A stretch of DNA of 64,000 bases, taken from positions 1-64,000 of the forward strand of contig JAEUGX010000011.1 in assembly GCA_016795545.1 (NCBI GenBank), read 5' to 3'. Below the pieces are notes generated by a model that was not told where the DNA came from, did not search any database, and saw only the letters and a list, made by a program, of their open reading frames with translations. Numbering within the stretch: the stretch's first letter is position 1; the number at the start of each line of letters is the position of its first letter. Of this stretch, positions 29,291-45,807 are shown piece by piece. The DNA is from Opitutaceae bacterium. GTDB lineage: Bacteria > Verrucomicrobiota > Verrucomicrobiia > Opitutales > Opitutaceae. The translations under genes and the position numbers were made by a program.

Positions 29291-29632
29291 TTAGTTGGAT
29301 TTGCCGTCGGTCAGGACGATGCGGAGGTGCGACATGCGCTTGACGCGCGGCTTGGCCGAGCCCTTGGCGCCGGCCTTGAAGCGCTTGAGCACGGGGCCGT
29401 TCTCGATGAGGGCGCGGTGGACCGTGAGCTGGTCGGCGGAGAGGCTGTTGTTGTTCTCGGCGTTGGCGACGGCGCTCTTGAGGGTCTTGGCGATGAGGCG
29501 GGCCGACTTGCGCGGGATGAGCGACACAAAGTCGAGGGCCTCGGGCACGCTGCGGCCCTGGATGAGGCGCGCGACCTCGCGGACCTTCTTGGGCGACATG
29601 CGCGCGTAGCGGGTGAGAGCTTGAATTTCCAT
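29291..29632 (-). CDS. rplV: 50S ribosomal protein L22
   Basis: Lines the exit tunnel with its long beta hairpin. It has 113 residues from [40 protein letters not shown] near the C-terminus forms the hairpin, and [10 protein letters not shown] ends the protein. The start follows the family; the longer frame upstream reads through rpsS in a shadow frame. Confidence 0.97.
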   Translation of the reverse strand: MEIQALTRYARMSPKKVREVARLIQGRSVPEALDFVSLIPRKSARLIAKTLKSAVANAENNNSLSADQLTVHRALIENGPVLKRFKAGAKGSAKPRVKRMSHLRIVLTDGKSN

Positions 29633-29658
29633 GTTGGTATTCCGTTGAGGCGGCGGGC

Positions 29659-29937
29659 TCAGATTTCCTTGCGGGTCATGCCGCCGTGCGCCTTGAAGAT
29701 GCGGGTCGGGGCGAATTCGCCGAGCTTGTGGCCGACCATGTTCTCGGTGACGTACACGGCGACGTGCGCCTTGCCGTTGTGGACGCTGATGGTGTGTCCG
29801 ACAAACTCGGGGGTGATGGTCGAGCGCCGGCTCCAAGTCTGGATGGGCTTGCGGGCGCCACCGGCCTTGGCCGCCTTCTGGATCTTTTCCAGAAGGTGAT
29901 AATCGACGAAGAAGCCTTTCTTGATGGAACGTGCCAT
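29659..29937 (-). CDS. rpsS: 30S ribosomal protein S19
   Basis: Head protein paired with S13. It has 92 residues, starts [19 protein letters not shown]; the signatures [20 protein letters not shown] and [13 protein letters not shown] are intact. It lies between rplB and rplV in standard S10-operon order. Confidence 0.98.
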   Translation of the reverse strand: MARSIKKGFFVDYHLLEKIQKAAKAGGARKPIQTWSRRSTITPEFVGHTISVHNGKAHVAVYVTENMVGHKLGEFAPTRIFKAHGGMTRKEI

Positions 29938-29970
29938 GGTGCGGAAGAAGTGAAGGTGGTGGTGGGTGGT

Positions 29971-30837
29971 TTACTTCTTGCCGCGCGGCGGACGGCCGTT
30001 GGCGCGGACGAGGATGAAGGCGTTGGAGGCCTTGGAGCGGCGGCGCGTCGGGAAGCCCTTGGCGAGCTGGCCCCACGGCGAGACGAGGTGCTGGCGGCCG
30101 CCACCACCCTTCGACTTGCCCTGGCCACCGCCGTTGGGGTGGTCGACCGGGTTCATCGCCATGCCGCGCACGCGCGGACGGCGCCCGAGCCAGCGGTTGC
30201 GCCCGGCCTTGCCGAGCGAGCGCTTGTTGTGGTCGGGATTGGAGACCTCCCCGATGGTCGCGCGGCAGCGCGGGTTCACCAGGCGGATCTCGCCGGACCC
30301 CATCTTGAGCTGGGCGAAGCCGTTCTCCACGGCGACAAGCTCGACCGAGGTGCCGGCGGAGCGGGCGATCTGGGCACCGCGGCCGGGCAGCAGCTCGACG
30401 GCGTGCAGCTTGGTCGCGGGCGGGATGACCGAGAGCGGGAAGGAATTACCGGGACGGAAGTCGTTCGAGTCGGTCTTCAGCGCGCTGTAGATCGAATCGC
30501 CGACCTTCAGGCCCTGCGGAGCCAGGATGTAGGACTTGCTGCCGTCGGCATACGCCAGGAGCGCCAGCAGGGCGCTGCGGTTGGGATCGTACTCGATCGC
30601 CTGCACCTTGGCGGGCATGTCGAGCTTGCCGCGCTTGAAATCGATGATGCGGTAGAGCTTTTTGTGACCGCCGCCACGGCGACGCGACGTGATGCGACCG
30701 TAGGTGTTGCGACCGCCGGTCTTGTTTTTGCTCTCGACCAGCGAGCGCTCCGGACGCTTGTCCGAAATATCGTCCGGCCGATTCAGGGTCGTGAACCGGA
30801 GGGACGCGGTGAGGGGACGGAAGGATTTAAGGGCCAT
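29971..30837 (-). CDS. rplB: 50S ribosomal protein L2
   Basis: Needed for subunit association and the peptidyl-transferase centre. It has 288 residues, somewhat longer than the usual 275. It begins MALKSFRPLTASLRFTTLN; RGGGHKKLYRIIDFKRGK and the peptidyl-transferase-proximal RGMAMNPVDHPNGGGQGKSK are intact, including the key His of VDHPNGGG. Confidence 0.98.
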   Translation of the reverse strand: MALKSFRPLTASLRFTTLNRPDDISDKRPERSLVESKNKTGGRNTYGRITSRRRGGGHKKLYRIIDFKRGKLDMPAKVQAIEYDPNRSALLALLAYADGSKSYILAPQGLKVGDSIYSALKTDSNDFRPGNSFPLSVIPPATKLHAVELLPGRGAQIARSAGTSVELVAVENGFAQLKMGSGEIRLVNPRCRATIGEVSNPDHNKRSLGKAGRNRWLGRRPRVRGMAMNPVDHPNGGGQGKSKGGGGRQHLVSPWGQLAKGFPTRRRSKASNAFILVRANGRPPRGKK

Positions 30838-30856
30838 GTTGGGTGGTCTCCGGAGC

Positions 30857-31141
30857 TCAGGTGAGCTCGATCTTGTCGCCCGCCTTGAGGGTGACGATGG
30901 CGCGCTTGCTGTCGGACGCGCTGGTGGCGAGGCCGCGGCGGGTCCGCTTCGGCTTGCCCTTGCGATTCTGGATGTTCACGCGGGTGACGGTGACCTTGAA
31001 GGTCTGCTCGACCGCCGCGCGGACGGTGTGCTTCGTGGCCGACGGGTACACCTCGAAGGTGTACTGGCCGTAGTTCGACGAGAGCTGGTTCGACTTCTCC
31101 GTCAGGCGAATGGTTTTGAGAACCTGGTCGGCGTTAATCAT
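30857..31141 (-). CDS. rplW: 50S ribosomal protein L23
   Basis: Exit-tunnel docking site for trigger factor and signal recognition particle. It has 94 residues; RLTEKSNQLSSNYGQYTFEV and VTRVNIQNRKGKPKRTRRG are family segments. Its ATG overlaps the rplD stop in an ATGA arrangement, implying coupled translation. Confidence 0.96.
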   Translation of the reverse strand: MINADQVLKTIRLTEKSNQLSSNYGQYTFEVYPSATKHTVRAAVEQTFKVTVTRVNIQNRKGKPKRTRRGLATSASDSKRAIVTLKAGDKIELT

Positions 31142-31770
31142 GACTGACCTCCGTTGGCGCGGGCGATGATCTTCTCGAGGGCCTTGCTGGACATGACGAT
31201 CTTGGTGTACGTGCAGAGATCCAGGGTGTTCAGCTTCGACGCCTCCTGGAGCGTGACGCGGTCGAGATTGCGCGCGGCGCGGGCGGCCTCGCTGGAAAAC
31301 GGCTCGTCCACGATCAGCACGCGGCCGACCGGCGCGATGCGGTCGATGACCTGGTTCATGACCTTGGTCTTCGCCTCCTTGGGCGCGAAGGCCTCGATGA
31401 CGCTGACGTCACCGGCCGAGGCGCGGTCAAAGAGCGCCCGGCTGAAGGCCAGCGCCTTCACCTTGCCGTTGATCTTCTTCGAATAATCGCGGGGCTTCGG
31501 GCCGAACACGACACCGCCGCCGACCCACAGCGGGGAGCGGATCGAGCCGGCACGGGCGCGGCCGGTGCCCTTCTGGTTCCACGGCTTTTTGCCGCCGCCG
31601 CGGACTTCGCCGCGGGTCTTGGTCGAATGCGTGCCGAGGCGGGCGTTCGCGCGATGGGCGACGACGACTTCCTTGACGGCCTGCAGCCCCTTGTTGCCCT
31701 CGAAGGTCGGAACGTTGAAGTCCTTCTCGGAACTCTTCGTGGCGTCGGGTGTAAAAAGTTTGAGCTTCAT
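31138..31770 (-). CDS. rplD: 50S ribosomal protein L4
   Basis: Tunnel-constriction protein and, in enteric bacteria, the S10-operon autoregulator. It has 210 residues, starts MKLKLFTPDATKSSEKDFNV; the tunnel loop GGGKKPWNQKGTGRARAGS (about 70-88) is intact. A GGAG motif lies 13 bases before the start. Confidence 0.97.
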   Translation of the reverse strand: MKLKLFTPDATKSSEKDFNVPTFEGNKGLQAVKEVVVAHRANARLGTHSTKTRGEVRGGGKKPWNQKGTGRARAGSIRSPLWVGGGVVFGPKPRDYSKKINGKVKALAFSRALFDRASAGDVSVIEAFAPKEAKTKVMNQVIDRIAPVGRVLIVDEPFSSEAARAARNLDRVTLQEASKLNTLDLCTYTKIVMSSKALEKIIARANGGQS

Positions 31771-31790
31771 GTGATGACTGTCTCCGGTGC

Positions 31791-32432
31791 TTAAGCCTTC
31801 TTGGCCTTCTTGCCCGAACGGATGATGACATCGTCGCCGTTGGCGCCCGGAATGGCGCCCTTGACGAGGATGAGGTTTTTGTCGGCGAGAACCTTCACGA
31901 TGCGCAGATTCTGCACGGTGCGGTTCTGGCTGCCCATGTGGCCGGGCATCGCCTGGTTCTTCCAGGAACGGCCGGGAGTCTGGCGCATGCCGATCGAGCC
32001 AATCCGGCGATGGAACATCGAACCGTGGGCCGCGGGACCGCCGGCGGCGCCGTGCTTTTTCACGACACCCTGGAAGCCCTTGCCCTTGGAGACGCCGAGC
32101 ACGTCGACAATCTGGCCTTCGGAGAAGGCCGCGACGGTGATGACGTCACCGAGCTTGAGCGTGGGCGCCTCGGCGAGACGCACCTCGTTCAGCAAGCGCG
32201 GCACGACGTCGAGACCCGCCTTCTTGGCATGGTTCGTCTCGGCCTTGGAGGCGTTCTTCGCCTTCAGTCCGCCGAAGCCGATCTGCACGGCGTTATAGCC
32301 GTCGGTCTCGACTGTCTTAATTTGGACGACCGGGCACGGGCCGGCCTCAACCACGGTGACCGGGACTAAGACGTTTTGCGCGTCGTAGACCTGGGTCATG
32401 CCGATTTTCTTGCCTAGTATTGTAGCGATCAT
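31791..32432 (-). CDS. rplC: 50S ribosomal protein L3
   Basis: Assembly-initiating 50S protein near the peptidyl-transferase centre. It has 213 residues and starts MIATILGKKIGMTQVYDAQN; MFHRRIGSIGMRQTPGRSWK and MPGHMGSQNRTVQNL are the conserved extension. The 102-bp spacer to rpsJ contains no gene. Confidence 0.98.
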   Translation of the reverse strand: MIATILGKKIGMTQVYDAQNVLVPVTVVEAGPCPVVQIKTVETDGYNAVQIGFGGLKAKNASKAETNHAKKAGLDVVPRLLNEVRLAEAPTLKLGDVITVAAFSEGQIVDVLGVSKGKGFQGVVKKHGAAGGPAAHGSMFHRRIGSIGMRQTPGRSWKNQAMPGHMGSQNRTVQNLRIVKVLADKNLILVKGAIPGANGDDVIIRSGKKAKKA

Positions 32433-32534
32433 GGGCTAAGCGGTAGGTGGAAGGATGCCTTCCGTTTGTTTAGACCTACTTTAGCAAGGGCCGGGATGAG
32501 CCGGCTGGCTGCTAAACGGGTTGTGGGTTAGAAG

Positions 32535-32843
32535 TTATACGTTGATGGTGATGTCCACGCCGGACGGAAGATTGAGTTTCTTCAACTCGTCGACCGTCTG
32601 GGCGGTGGGCTCCAGGATGTCGATGAGGCGCTTGTGCGTGCGGGACTCGAACTGCTCCATCGACTTCTTGTCGACGTGAGGGGAGCGGTTGACGGAGAGT
32701 TTGACGATATGCGTGGGAAGCGGGATGGGACCCGAGACGCGAGCGCCGGAGCGCTTGGCGGTTTCCACGATTTCCAGAGCCGACTGATCGATAACGCGAT
32801 AGTCGAAGCCCTGGAGTTTGATGCGAATGCGTTGGCCTTTCAT
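32535..32843 (-). CDS. rpsJ: 30S ribosomal protein S10 (NusE)
   Basis: Ribosomal head protein and, as NusE, partner of NusB and NusG in transcription antitermination. It has 102 residues. It begins [40 protein letters not shown] and [12 protein letters not shown] are diagnostic. It directly follows fusA by 24 bases, so the str and S10 operons are fused here with no tuf between. Confidence 0.98.
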   Translation of the reverse strand: MKGQRIRIKLQGFDYRVIDQSALEIVETAKRSGARVSGPIPLPTHIVKLSVNRSPHVDKKSMEQFESRTHKRLIDILEPTAQTVDELKKLNLPSGVDITINV

Positions 32844-32867
32844 GGCGTTGGAAAGAACGGTTGGGGG

Positions 32868-35063
32868 TTACGTGCGGGCGGGAGCCTTGCTGGAAGACTC
32901 GACGATCTTGGCCAGGAGCGAGTTCGGCACTTGTTCGAAGTGCGATGGCGTGATGGCGGCGCTGGCGCGGCCTTTCGAAAGCGAGCGGATGTCGGTCACA
33001 TACCCGAAGAGCATCTCGAGAGGCACGTGCGCGTTGATGATGCAAGCGCCGGCCTTGTTCTCCATGCCCTGGATGGCACCGCGACGACGGTTGATGTCGC
33101 CCATCAGGTCGCCCTGATATTCTTCCGGCGTGGTGACCTCGACGCCCATGATGGGCTCGAGCAGGATCGGATTGGCCTTCTTCATCGCCTCCTTGAAGGC
33201 GAAGATGCCGGCCATCTTGAACGCGAGTTCCGAGGAGTCGACCTCGTGGAAGGAACCGTCGACGATGCGCACCTTCACGTCGACCACCGGGTAGCCGGCG
33301 ACAACGCCGTTGTTGGCGCCCTCGAGGATGCCATCGGTCGACGGCTTGATGAATTCCTTGGGAATCACGCCGCCGACGATCTCGTTGATGACCTCGACGC
33401 CCTTGCCCTTCTCGTTCGGCTCGATCTTGACCACGACATGGCCGTATTGGCCCTTGCCACCAGACTGGCGGATGAACTTGCCCTCGCCGTCGGCCGGCTT
33501 GGCGATGGTCTCGCGGTAGGCGATCTGCGGCTTGCCCGCCGTGGCCTCGACCTTGAACTCACGCTTCATGCGGTCGCGGATGATGTCGAGGTGAAGCTCG
33601 CCCATGCCCGCCAGGATGGTCTGGCCGGTATCAGGGTCGGTCTTGACGCGGAGCGTGGGATCCTCGGCCACGAGGCGCTGGAGCGCGGTGCCCATCTTCT
33701 CCTGGTCGCCCTTGGAGTTCGGCTCGATGGACATCGAAATGACCGGCTCAGGGAAGGACGGCGGCTCCAGACGGATGTCGAAATCCTCGTCGCAGAGGGT
33801 GTCACCCGTGATGACGTCCTTGACGCCGACGACGGCGCAGATGTCGCCCGAGTAGGCGAGCTCGATCTCCTCGCGCTCGATTGCGCGCATCAGCACGAGG
33901 CGCGAGACGCGCTCGGTGCGGCGGGTGCGGGGATTGTAAACGGCCATGCCCTTCGGGAGCTTGCCGGTGTAGATGCGGAAGAACACCAGCTTGCCGACGA
34001 ACGGATCGGTCCAGAGCTTGAACGCGAGGCCGGCCAGCTTGCTCTTGTCGTCGACCATGGCCGCCACCTCCTTGCCGTCGCTGTCCTGCCCCTTCATCGG
34101 GGGGACGTCGATCGGGCTCGGCAGGTAGTTCACCACGCAGTCGAGCAGACGCTGCACGCCCTTCTTCTTAAAGGCCGAGCCGGGAACCACGCCGCAGAAT
34201 TTGAGCGAAATGGTGGCCTTGCGCACACCGAGCATCAACTCGTTGACGGAAATCTCCTCGCCGCCGAGGTACTTCTCCGCGATCACGTCATCGAAGTCCG
34301 ACACGGCCTCGATCAGCGCGTCACGGTACTTCTTCGCCTCGTCAGCCATCTCGGCCGGGATCGGGATCGTCTTCGGGTTCATCCCGAGCTGATCCTTCGG
34401 GTCCTCCTCGAACGAGTAGGCGACGTTCTGCACCAGGTCGATCAGGCCGGAGAAATTCTCCTCGGCGCCGATGGGCAGGAACAGCGCGTGCGCGTTGCCC
34501 TTCAGCTTGGTGCGGATGTCGTCGATGGCGCGGTGGAAATTGGCGCCGACCCGGTCCATCTTGTTGATGAAGGCGATGCGCGGAACGCTGTACTTGTTCG
34601 CCTGGCGCCAGACCGTCTCGGACTGCGGCTGCACCCCCGCCACCGCATCAAACACCGCCACCGCACCGTCGAGGACGCGGAGCGAACGCTCCACCTCGGC
34701 CGTGAAGTCGACGTGTCCCGGAGTGTCGATGATGTTAATACGCTGCTTGATGCCCTTCCACGGACCGCACGAGGCGTTCCAGGCGCAGGAAATGGCGGCC
34801 GCGGTAATCGTGATGCCGCGCTCGCGCTCCTGCTCCATCCAGTCGGTCACCGTGGTGCCTTCATGGACCTCGCCCATCTTGTGGACGGCGCCGGAGTAGA
34901 AAAGGATGCGTTCGGTGGTCGTGGTCTTGCCGGCGTCGATGTGCGCGGCGATGCCAATGTTGCGCGTCCACTCGAGCGGGAACGGACGCTCCTTGGCGTT
35001 AGCCGGGGAGACCTTGGCCTTGTCGGTGACGACGGTGATGTTGATCGGAGAAGCGACGGACAT
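32868..35063 (-). CDS. fusA: Elongation factor G
   Basis: GTPase that drives ribosomal translocation. It has 731 residues, compared with about 700 in E. coli; most of the excess is an N-terminal extension of about 28 residues before the first strand (WTRNIGIAAHIDAGKTTTTE with the P-loop). Switch I is normal (ERERGITITAAA), switch II is DTPGHVDF, and NKMD reads INKMDRVGANF. The C-terminal GSFHEVDSSELAFKMAGIFA is domain IV. A start at the upstream Met is supported by an AAGGGA motif. Confidence 0.97.
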   Translation of the reverse strand: MSVASPINITVVTDKAKVSPANAKERPFPLEWTRNIGIAAHIDAGKTTTTERILFYSGAVHKMGEVHEGTTVTDWMEQERERGITITAAAISCAWNASCGPWKGIKQRINIIDTPGHVDFTAEVERSLRVLDGAVAVFDAVAGVQPQSETVWRQANKYSVPRIAFINKMDRVGANFHRAIDDIRTKLKGNAHALFLPIGAEENFSGLIDLVQNVAYSFEEDPKDQLGMNPKTIPIPAEMADEAKKYRDALIEAVSDFDDVIAEKYLGGEEISVNELMLGVRKATISLKFCGVVPGSAFKKKGVQRLLDCVVNYLPSPIDVPPMKGQDSDGKEVAAMVDDKSKLAGLAFKLWTDPFVGKLVFFRIYTGKLPKGMAVYNPRTRRTERVSRLVLMRAIEREEIELAYSGDICAVVGVKDVITGDTLCDEDFDIRLEPPSFPEPVISMSIEPNSKGDQEKMGTALQRLVAEDPTLRVKTDPDTGQTILAGMGELHLDIIRDRMKREFKVEATAGKPQIAYRETIAKPADGEGKFIRQSGGKGQYGHVVVKIEPNEKGKGVEVINEIVGGVIPKEFIKPSTDGILEGANNGVVAGYPVVDVKVRIVDGSFHEVDSSELAFKMAGIFAFKEAMKKANPILLEPIMGVEVTTPEEYQGDLMGDINRRRGAIQGMENKAGACIINAHVPLEMLFGYVTDIRSLSKGRASAAITPSHFEQVPNSLLAKIVESSSKAPART

Positions 35064-35077
35064 GATTGGGCGTTCCC

Positions 35078-35551
35078 TTACCAGCGGAGATGGGCAAAGG
35101 CGCGGTTGGCCTGGGCCATCTTGTGCATTTCTTCCTTCTTCTTCACCACCGAGCCGGTGTTGTTGTAGGCGTCGATGATCTCGGCGGCGATCGCCTCGCG
35201 CATCGGGATTCCCTTGCGGCCGTTGGCGGCATCGACAATCCAGCGCAGGGCCAGCGATTCCTGGCGCTCAAAAGAGATTTCCACGGGAACCTGGTACGTG
35301 GCGCCACCGACGCGGCGGCTCTTGACCTCGAGCTTCGGGCGGGCGTTTTCCATCGCCCCCATGAGCAGGTCGACCGGGTCGCCTTTCTGCAGCTTCTCGC
35401 TGACGCGCTCGAAAGCACCGTAGACGATGCGCTCGGCGAGCGTGCGTTTGCCGCTCTTCATGATGACATTGATGAGGTGGGTCACCAGCGCGCTGTTGTA
35501 GCGGACATCCGGGACCGTGGGGCGGTGAGTGGCTCTGCGACGACGTGACAT
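35078..35551 (-). CDS. rpsG: 30S ribosomal protein S7
   Basis: Primary binder of the 16S 3' domain. It has 157 residues and starts MSRRRRATHRPTVPDVRYNS; RRVGGATYQVPVEISFERQE and NRAFAHLRW at the C-terminus are diagnostic. It lies between rpsL (21 bases) and fusA (14 bases). Confidence 0.98.
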   Translation of the reverse strand: MSRRRRATHRPTVPDVRYNSALVTHLINVIMKSGKRTLAERIVYGAFERVSEKLQKGDPVDLLMGAMENARPKLEVKSRRVGGATYQVPVEISFERQESLALRWIVDAANGRKGIPMREAIAAEIIDAYNNTGSVVKKKEEMHKMAQANRAFAHLRW

Positions 35552-35572
35552 GACGGCTGAAAAAGAACGGGG

Positions 35573-35956
35573 TTAGGCCTTGGCGGCTTTCGGGCGTTTG
35601 ACGCCGTACTTGGAGCGGGAGCGGCGGCGCTTCTCGACGCCGGTGGCGTCGAGCGTGCCGCGAACGATGTGATAGCGGACACCGGGAAGATCCTTAACGC
35701 GGCCACCACGCACGAGCACGATGGAGTGCTCCTGGAGGTTGTGGCCCTCGTCGGGGATGTACGAAATGACCTCCGTGCCATTCGTGAGACGAACCTTCGC
35801 AACCTTGCGGATCGCCGAGTTCGGCTTCTTCGGCGTGCGGGTCATGACCTGCACACAGACACCACGGCGGAAGGGGTTGCCCTGCAACGCCGGTGCCTTG
35901 GACTTCGCAACGACCTTGCGACGTCCTTTTCTCACGAGTTGGTTGATGGTTGGCAT
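35573..35956 (-). CDS. rpsL: 30S ribosomal protein S12
   Basis: Decoding-centre protein. It has 127 residues from [38 protein letters not shown] and [17 protein letters not shown] carry the lysines where streptomycin-resistance changes occur; both Lys are wild type. The leader lacks a Shine-Dalgarno and instead reads TATCCTCCTTCC 11-22 bases before the ATG. It is first in the long minus-strand ribosomal cluster. Confidence 0.97.
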   Translation of the reverse strand: MPTINQLVRKGRRKVVAKSKAPALQGNPFRRGVCVQVMTRTPKKPNSAIRKVAKVRLTNGTEVISYIPDEGHNLQEHSIVLVRGGRVKDLPGVRYHIVRGTLDATGVEKRRRSRSKYGVKRPKAAKA

Positions 35957-36562
35957 GTGTTTAAATGGAAGGAGGATAAAAAGTGGAAAAGGCGCGGAAC
36001 CTACCGGAGACGAAGCCTCCGGCAAGCACTATTTCGCGCTTTATGTGGAAACACGAATTCCGGAGGGAAACCGCCCGAAATCGTGGCGTCGCAGGTGCCC
36101 CAACAGTTTAGCTGCTGCGGCTGTAAGAGACGATAGGAACATTTACGAAAGCAGGTCGCTTCCCCGTACATCAAGAGTTAAATGAAAAATTCTCCGGAAA
36201 AGTTATTCACAGAGAGCGTGCCAATAGATGATCTACTCGGTTCGGGTCTGCCTCCTCGTCGCGTGCTGAAATGTCACACATGCCTCGCGCTCGAATTAAT
36301 CCTCTCCCCCGCCCCGCCCGACGATGCCATCACCTAAAGCCAACCCCCGCTGCCTATCCTCCATCGCCCGGTGGGGCCACCTAGGATTGGTTTCGGACTG
36401 GCCAATGCCAAAAAGAACGCCCGGCCGGTAAGGGCCGGGCGAGAAGACATCAGGAGCTAGGCTCTACCGATATCTTTTTGGCGGGAGGACCTCAAAGGTC
36501 TCCATAACGGCCCAAAAAACAAGGCGAAACTGGTCCTGCGCCCAGGCTCCGATTGTAAGCAC
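35957..36562. other. Non-coding break between rpoC and rpsL
   Basis: About 600 bp without a credible gene on either strand, separating the two minus-strand transcription units. It must hold the promoter of the rpsL cluster, but I could not pick out a confident -35/-10 pair. It contains one strong GC hairpin (36418-36441) and a pyrimidine-rich stretch just before rpsL. Base composition is lower in GC than the flanking genes. Confidence 0.6.
36411..36441 (-). terminator. Second terminator-like hairpin past rpoC
   Basis: Perfect 9-bp stem CGCCCGGCC/GGCCGGGCG with a 6-base loop. On the minus strand it is followed by TTCTTTTT. It lies about 170 bases past the rpoC stop and would back up the first terminator. 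Confidence 0.55.
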
Positions 36563-36593
36563 AAAAAAAGCCGCAGGCAGAGCCTGCGGCTTT
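36563..36593 (-). terminator. Intrinsic terminator of rpoBC
   Basis: On the minus strand AAAGCCGCAGGC pairs perfectly with GCCTGCGGCTTT around a 3-base loop and is followed by a run of seven T residues (three inside the stem). It begins 21 bases past the rpoC stop. Confidence 0.93.
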
Positions 36594-36613
36594 GAAATCA
36601 ATTTGCGAATACC

Positions 36614-40741
<4,128 letters not shown>

Positions 40742-40772
40742 TGCGATTTTGCTCCCAGTATTGCGTTAGTGA

Positions 40773-44567
<3,795 letters not shown>

Positions 44568-44706
44568 GGAATTTCCCGTTGAGAGTGGGTGGGCGGAGGA
44601 AAGTCGGACTCACCCGCCGGCGCCGTGGACACGGCGCGGGTGGGCGGCGGAGGGGCGCACGGACACGAGGACTCGTTGCGCCGGAAAGAACGAATGAAAG
44701 CCGAAA

Positions 44707-44734
44707 GACAGGCCGCGTCTGGACACGGCCTGTC
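44707..44734 (-). promoter_or_regulatory. Attenuator-like hairpin between rplL and rpoB
   Basis: Perfect 9-bp stem GACAGGCCG/CGGCCTGTC around a 10-base loop, 42 bases past the rplL stop in the 208-bp spacer. Only a weak T-rich stretch (TCTTTCGGCTTT) follows, so partial termination or RNA processing is more likely than full termination. A partial terminator at this spot in E. coli sets the ratio of L7/L12 to RNA polymerase. Confidence 0.6.
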
Positions 44735-44775
44735 TCGATGAAAACGGAGATGCTGGGGGCGAAAACGCCAAGCGG

Positions 44776-45159
44776 TTATTTGAGTTCCACTTTGGCGCCG
44801 GCGGCCTCGAGCTTCTTCTTGATCTCCTCGGCCTCGGCCTTGCTGACGCCCTCCTTGACGGGCTTCGGCGCGCCTTCGACGAGGTCCTTCGCTTCCTTGA
44901 GGCCCAGGCCGGTGATGGCCCGGACTTCCTTGATGGCGCCGATCTTGTTGGCGCCCGCGTCGGTGAGGACGACGGTGAACTCGGTCTTCTCCTCCGCGGC
45001 GGCGGCGGGACCGGCGGCGGCGGCGGGACCGGCGGCGGCGACCGCGGCGGCGGCGGAAACGCCCCACTTGGCCTCGAGGTCCTTGACGAGCGCGGCGAGT
45101 TCGAGAATCGACTGGCCGGACAGCCACTCGATGACTTGGTCTTTGGTGATGTTGCTCAT
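44776..45159 (-). CDS. rplL: 50S ribosomal protein L7/L12
   Basis: Stalk protein, present in several copies per ribosome, which recruits translation factors. It has 127 residues. The N-terminal dimerisation domain starts [20 protein letters not shown]; a flexible Ala/Gly/Pro hinge ([14 protein letters not shown]) follows; the factor-binding C-terminal domain has [20 protein letters not shown] and [15 protein letters not shown]. An AGGAG motif lies just before the start. Confidence 0.97.
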   Translation of the reverse strand: MSNITKDQVIEWLSGQSILELAALVKDLEAKWGVSAAAAVAAAGPAAAAGPAAAAEEKTEFTVVLTDAGANKIGAIKEVRAITGLGLKEAKDLVEGAPKPVKEGVSKAEAEEIKKKLEAAGAKVELK

Positions 45160-45264
45160 GTTATGCTCCTGAAGCGACTAGCGGTCTCGGGATTGAAACG
45201 CGTTTAAGGGACGTATCCCCTAGCCTGCTTTCCTGGATGTTTCCCCGGCTGACGCCGGAAAGTG

Positions 45265-45291
45265 GTGATAAGGTTTAAGTGATGGGGGTTT
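45265..45291. repeat. Short-period spacer repeat, rplJ-rplL
   Basis: GTGATAAGGTTTAAGTGATGG followed by GGGTTTAAG. The first 15 bases are identical to 26048-26062 in the rplE-rpsN spacer. A small hairpin, CCGGC-TGAC-GCCGG, lies next to it at 45245-45258. Confidence 0.65.
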
Positions 45292-45295
45292 AAGC

Positions 45296-45793
45296 TCAGG
45301 CCGCCGGCGCGGCGGGCTGCTCCTTCTTGACCTTCGCGTCAAGGACGCGGACGAAGGCGGCGGCGTTCTGGGTGAACAGGCCGAGCAGCTGCGAGCGCAG
45401 GGCCTCGAAGGAAGGCAGGTCGGCGAGTTTCGCAAGTTCGGCGGCCGACATGAGCTTCTTGTCGACAACCCCCACCTTCACCTCGAGCTTCTGCTTTTCC
45501 TCGATGAACTTCTTGAGGATCTTGGCGACGCCCGCGGCGTTCTTGCCGCCGACGACGATCGCGGTCTGGCCGCTGAGCGACTTGTCGAGGTCGGGCAGGC
45601 CCAGGGCCTTGGCCGCGACGCGGAACGAGCTGTTCTTGACGACGTGGAACTCGGCCTTCTCCGGCGCGAGGCGCTTGCGGAGCTCGGCCGTCTCGGCGAC
45701 GGTCAGCTTGATGAAGTTGGCGAGGATGACGTAGTCGGACTTCTTCAGGTGCCCGCTGACCTCATCGATCAAATATTGCTTTTCGGCTCTCAT
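45296..45793 (-). CDS. rplJ: 50S ribosomal protein L10
   Basis: Base of the L7/L12 stalk. It has 165 residues. The N-terminal rRNA-binding domain has MRAEKQYLIDEVSGHLKKSD, and VAETAELRKRLAPEKAEFHV is the family segment; the C-terminal helix that binds L12 dimers ends EQPAAPAA. Only 14 bases separate it from rplA, so the usual long leader upstream of rplJ, where L10-L12 represses translation, is absent here. Confidence 0.96.
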   Translation of the reverse strand: MRAEKQYLIDEVSGHLKKSDYVILANFIKLTVAETAELRKRLAPEKAEFHVVKNSSFRVAAKALGLPDLDKSLSGQTAIVVGGKNAAGVAKILKKFIEEKQKLEVKVGVVDKKLMSAAELAKLADLPSFEALRSQLLGLFTQNAAAFVRVLDAKVKKEQPAAPAA

Positions 45794-45807
45794 GGTGGCT
45801 GGGCTCC

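Noticed and set aside
35669..36185. Plus-strand frames running from rpsL into the intergenic break
   Set aside because: The first part is the antisense of rpsL, and the rest lacks coding character or any ribosome-binding site.
36121..36240. TTGATG and TTGGCA hexamers as a possible rpsL promoter
   Set aside because: None has a matching -10 at a reasonable distance; left undecided.
45794..45807. L10-binding leader before rplJ
   Set aside because: Only 14 bases separate rplA and rplJ, too short for the leader known from other bacteria.
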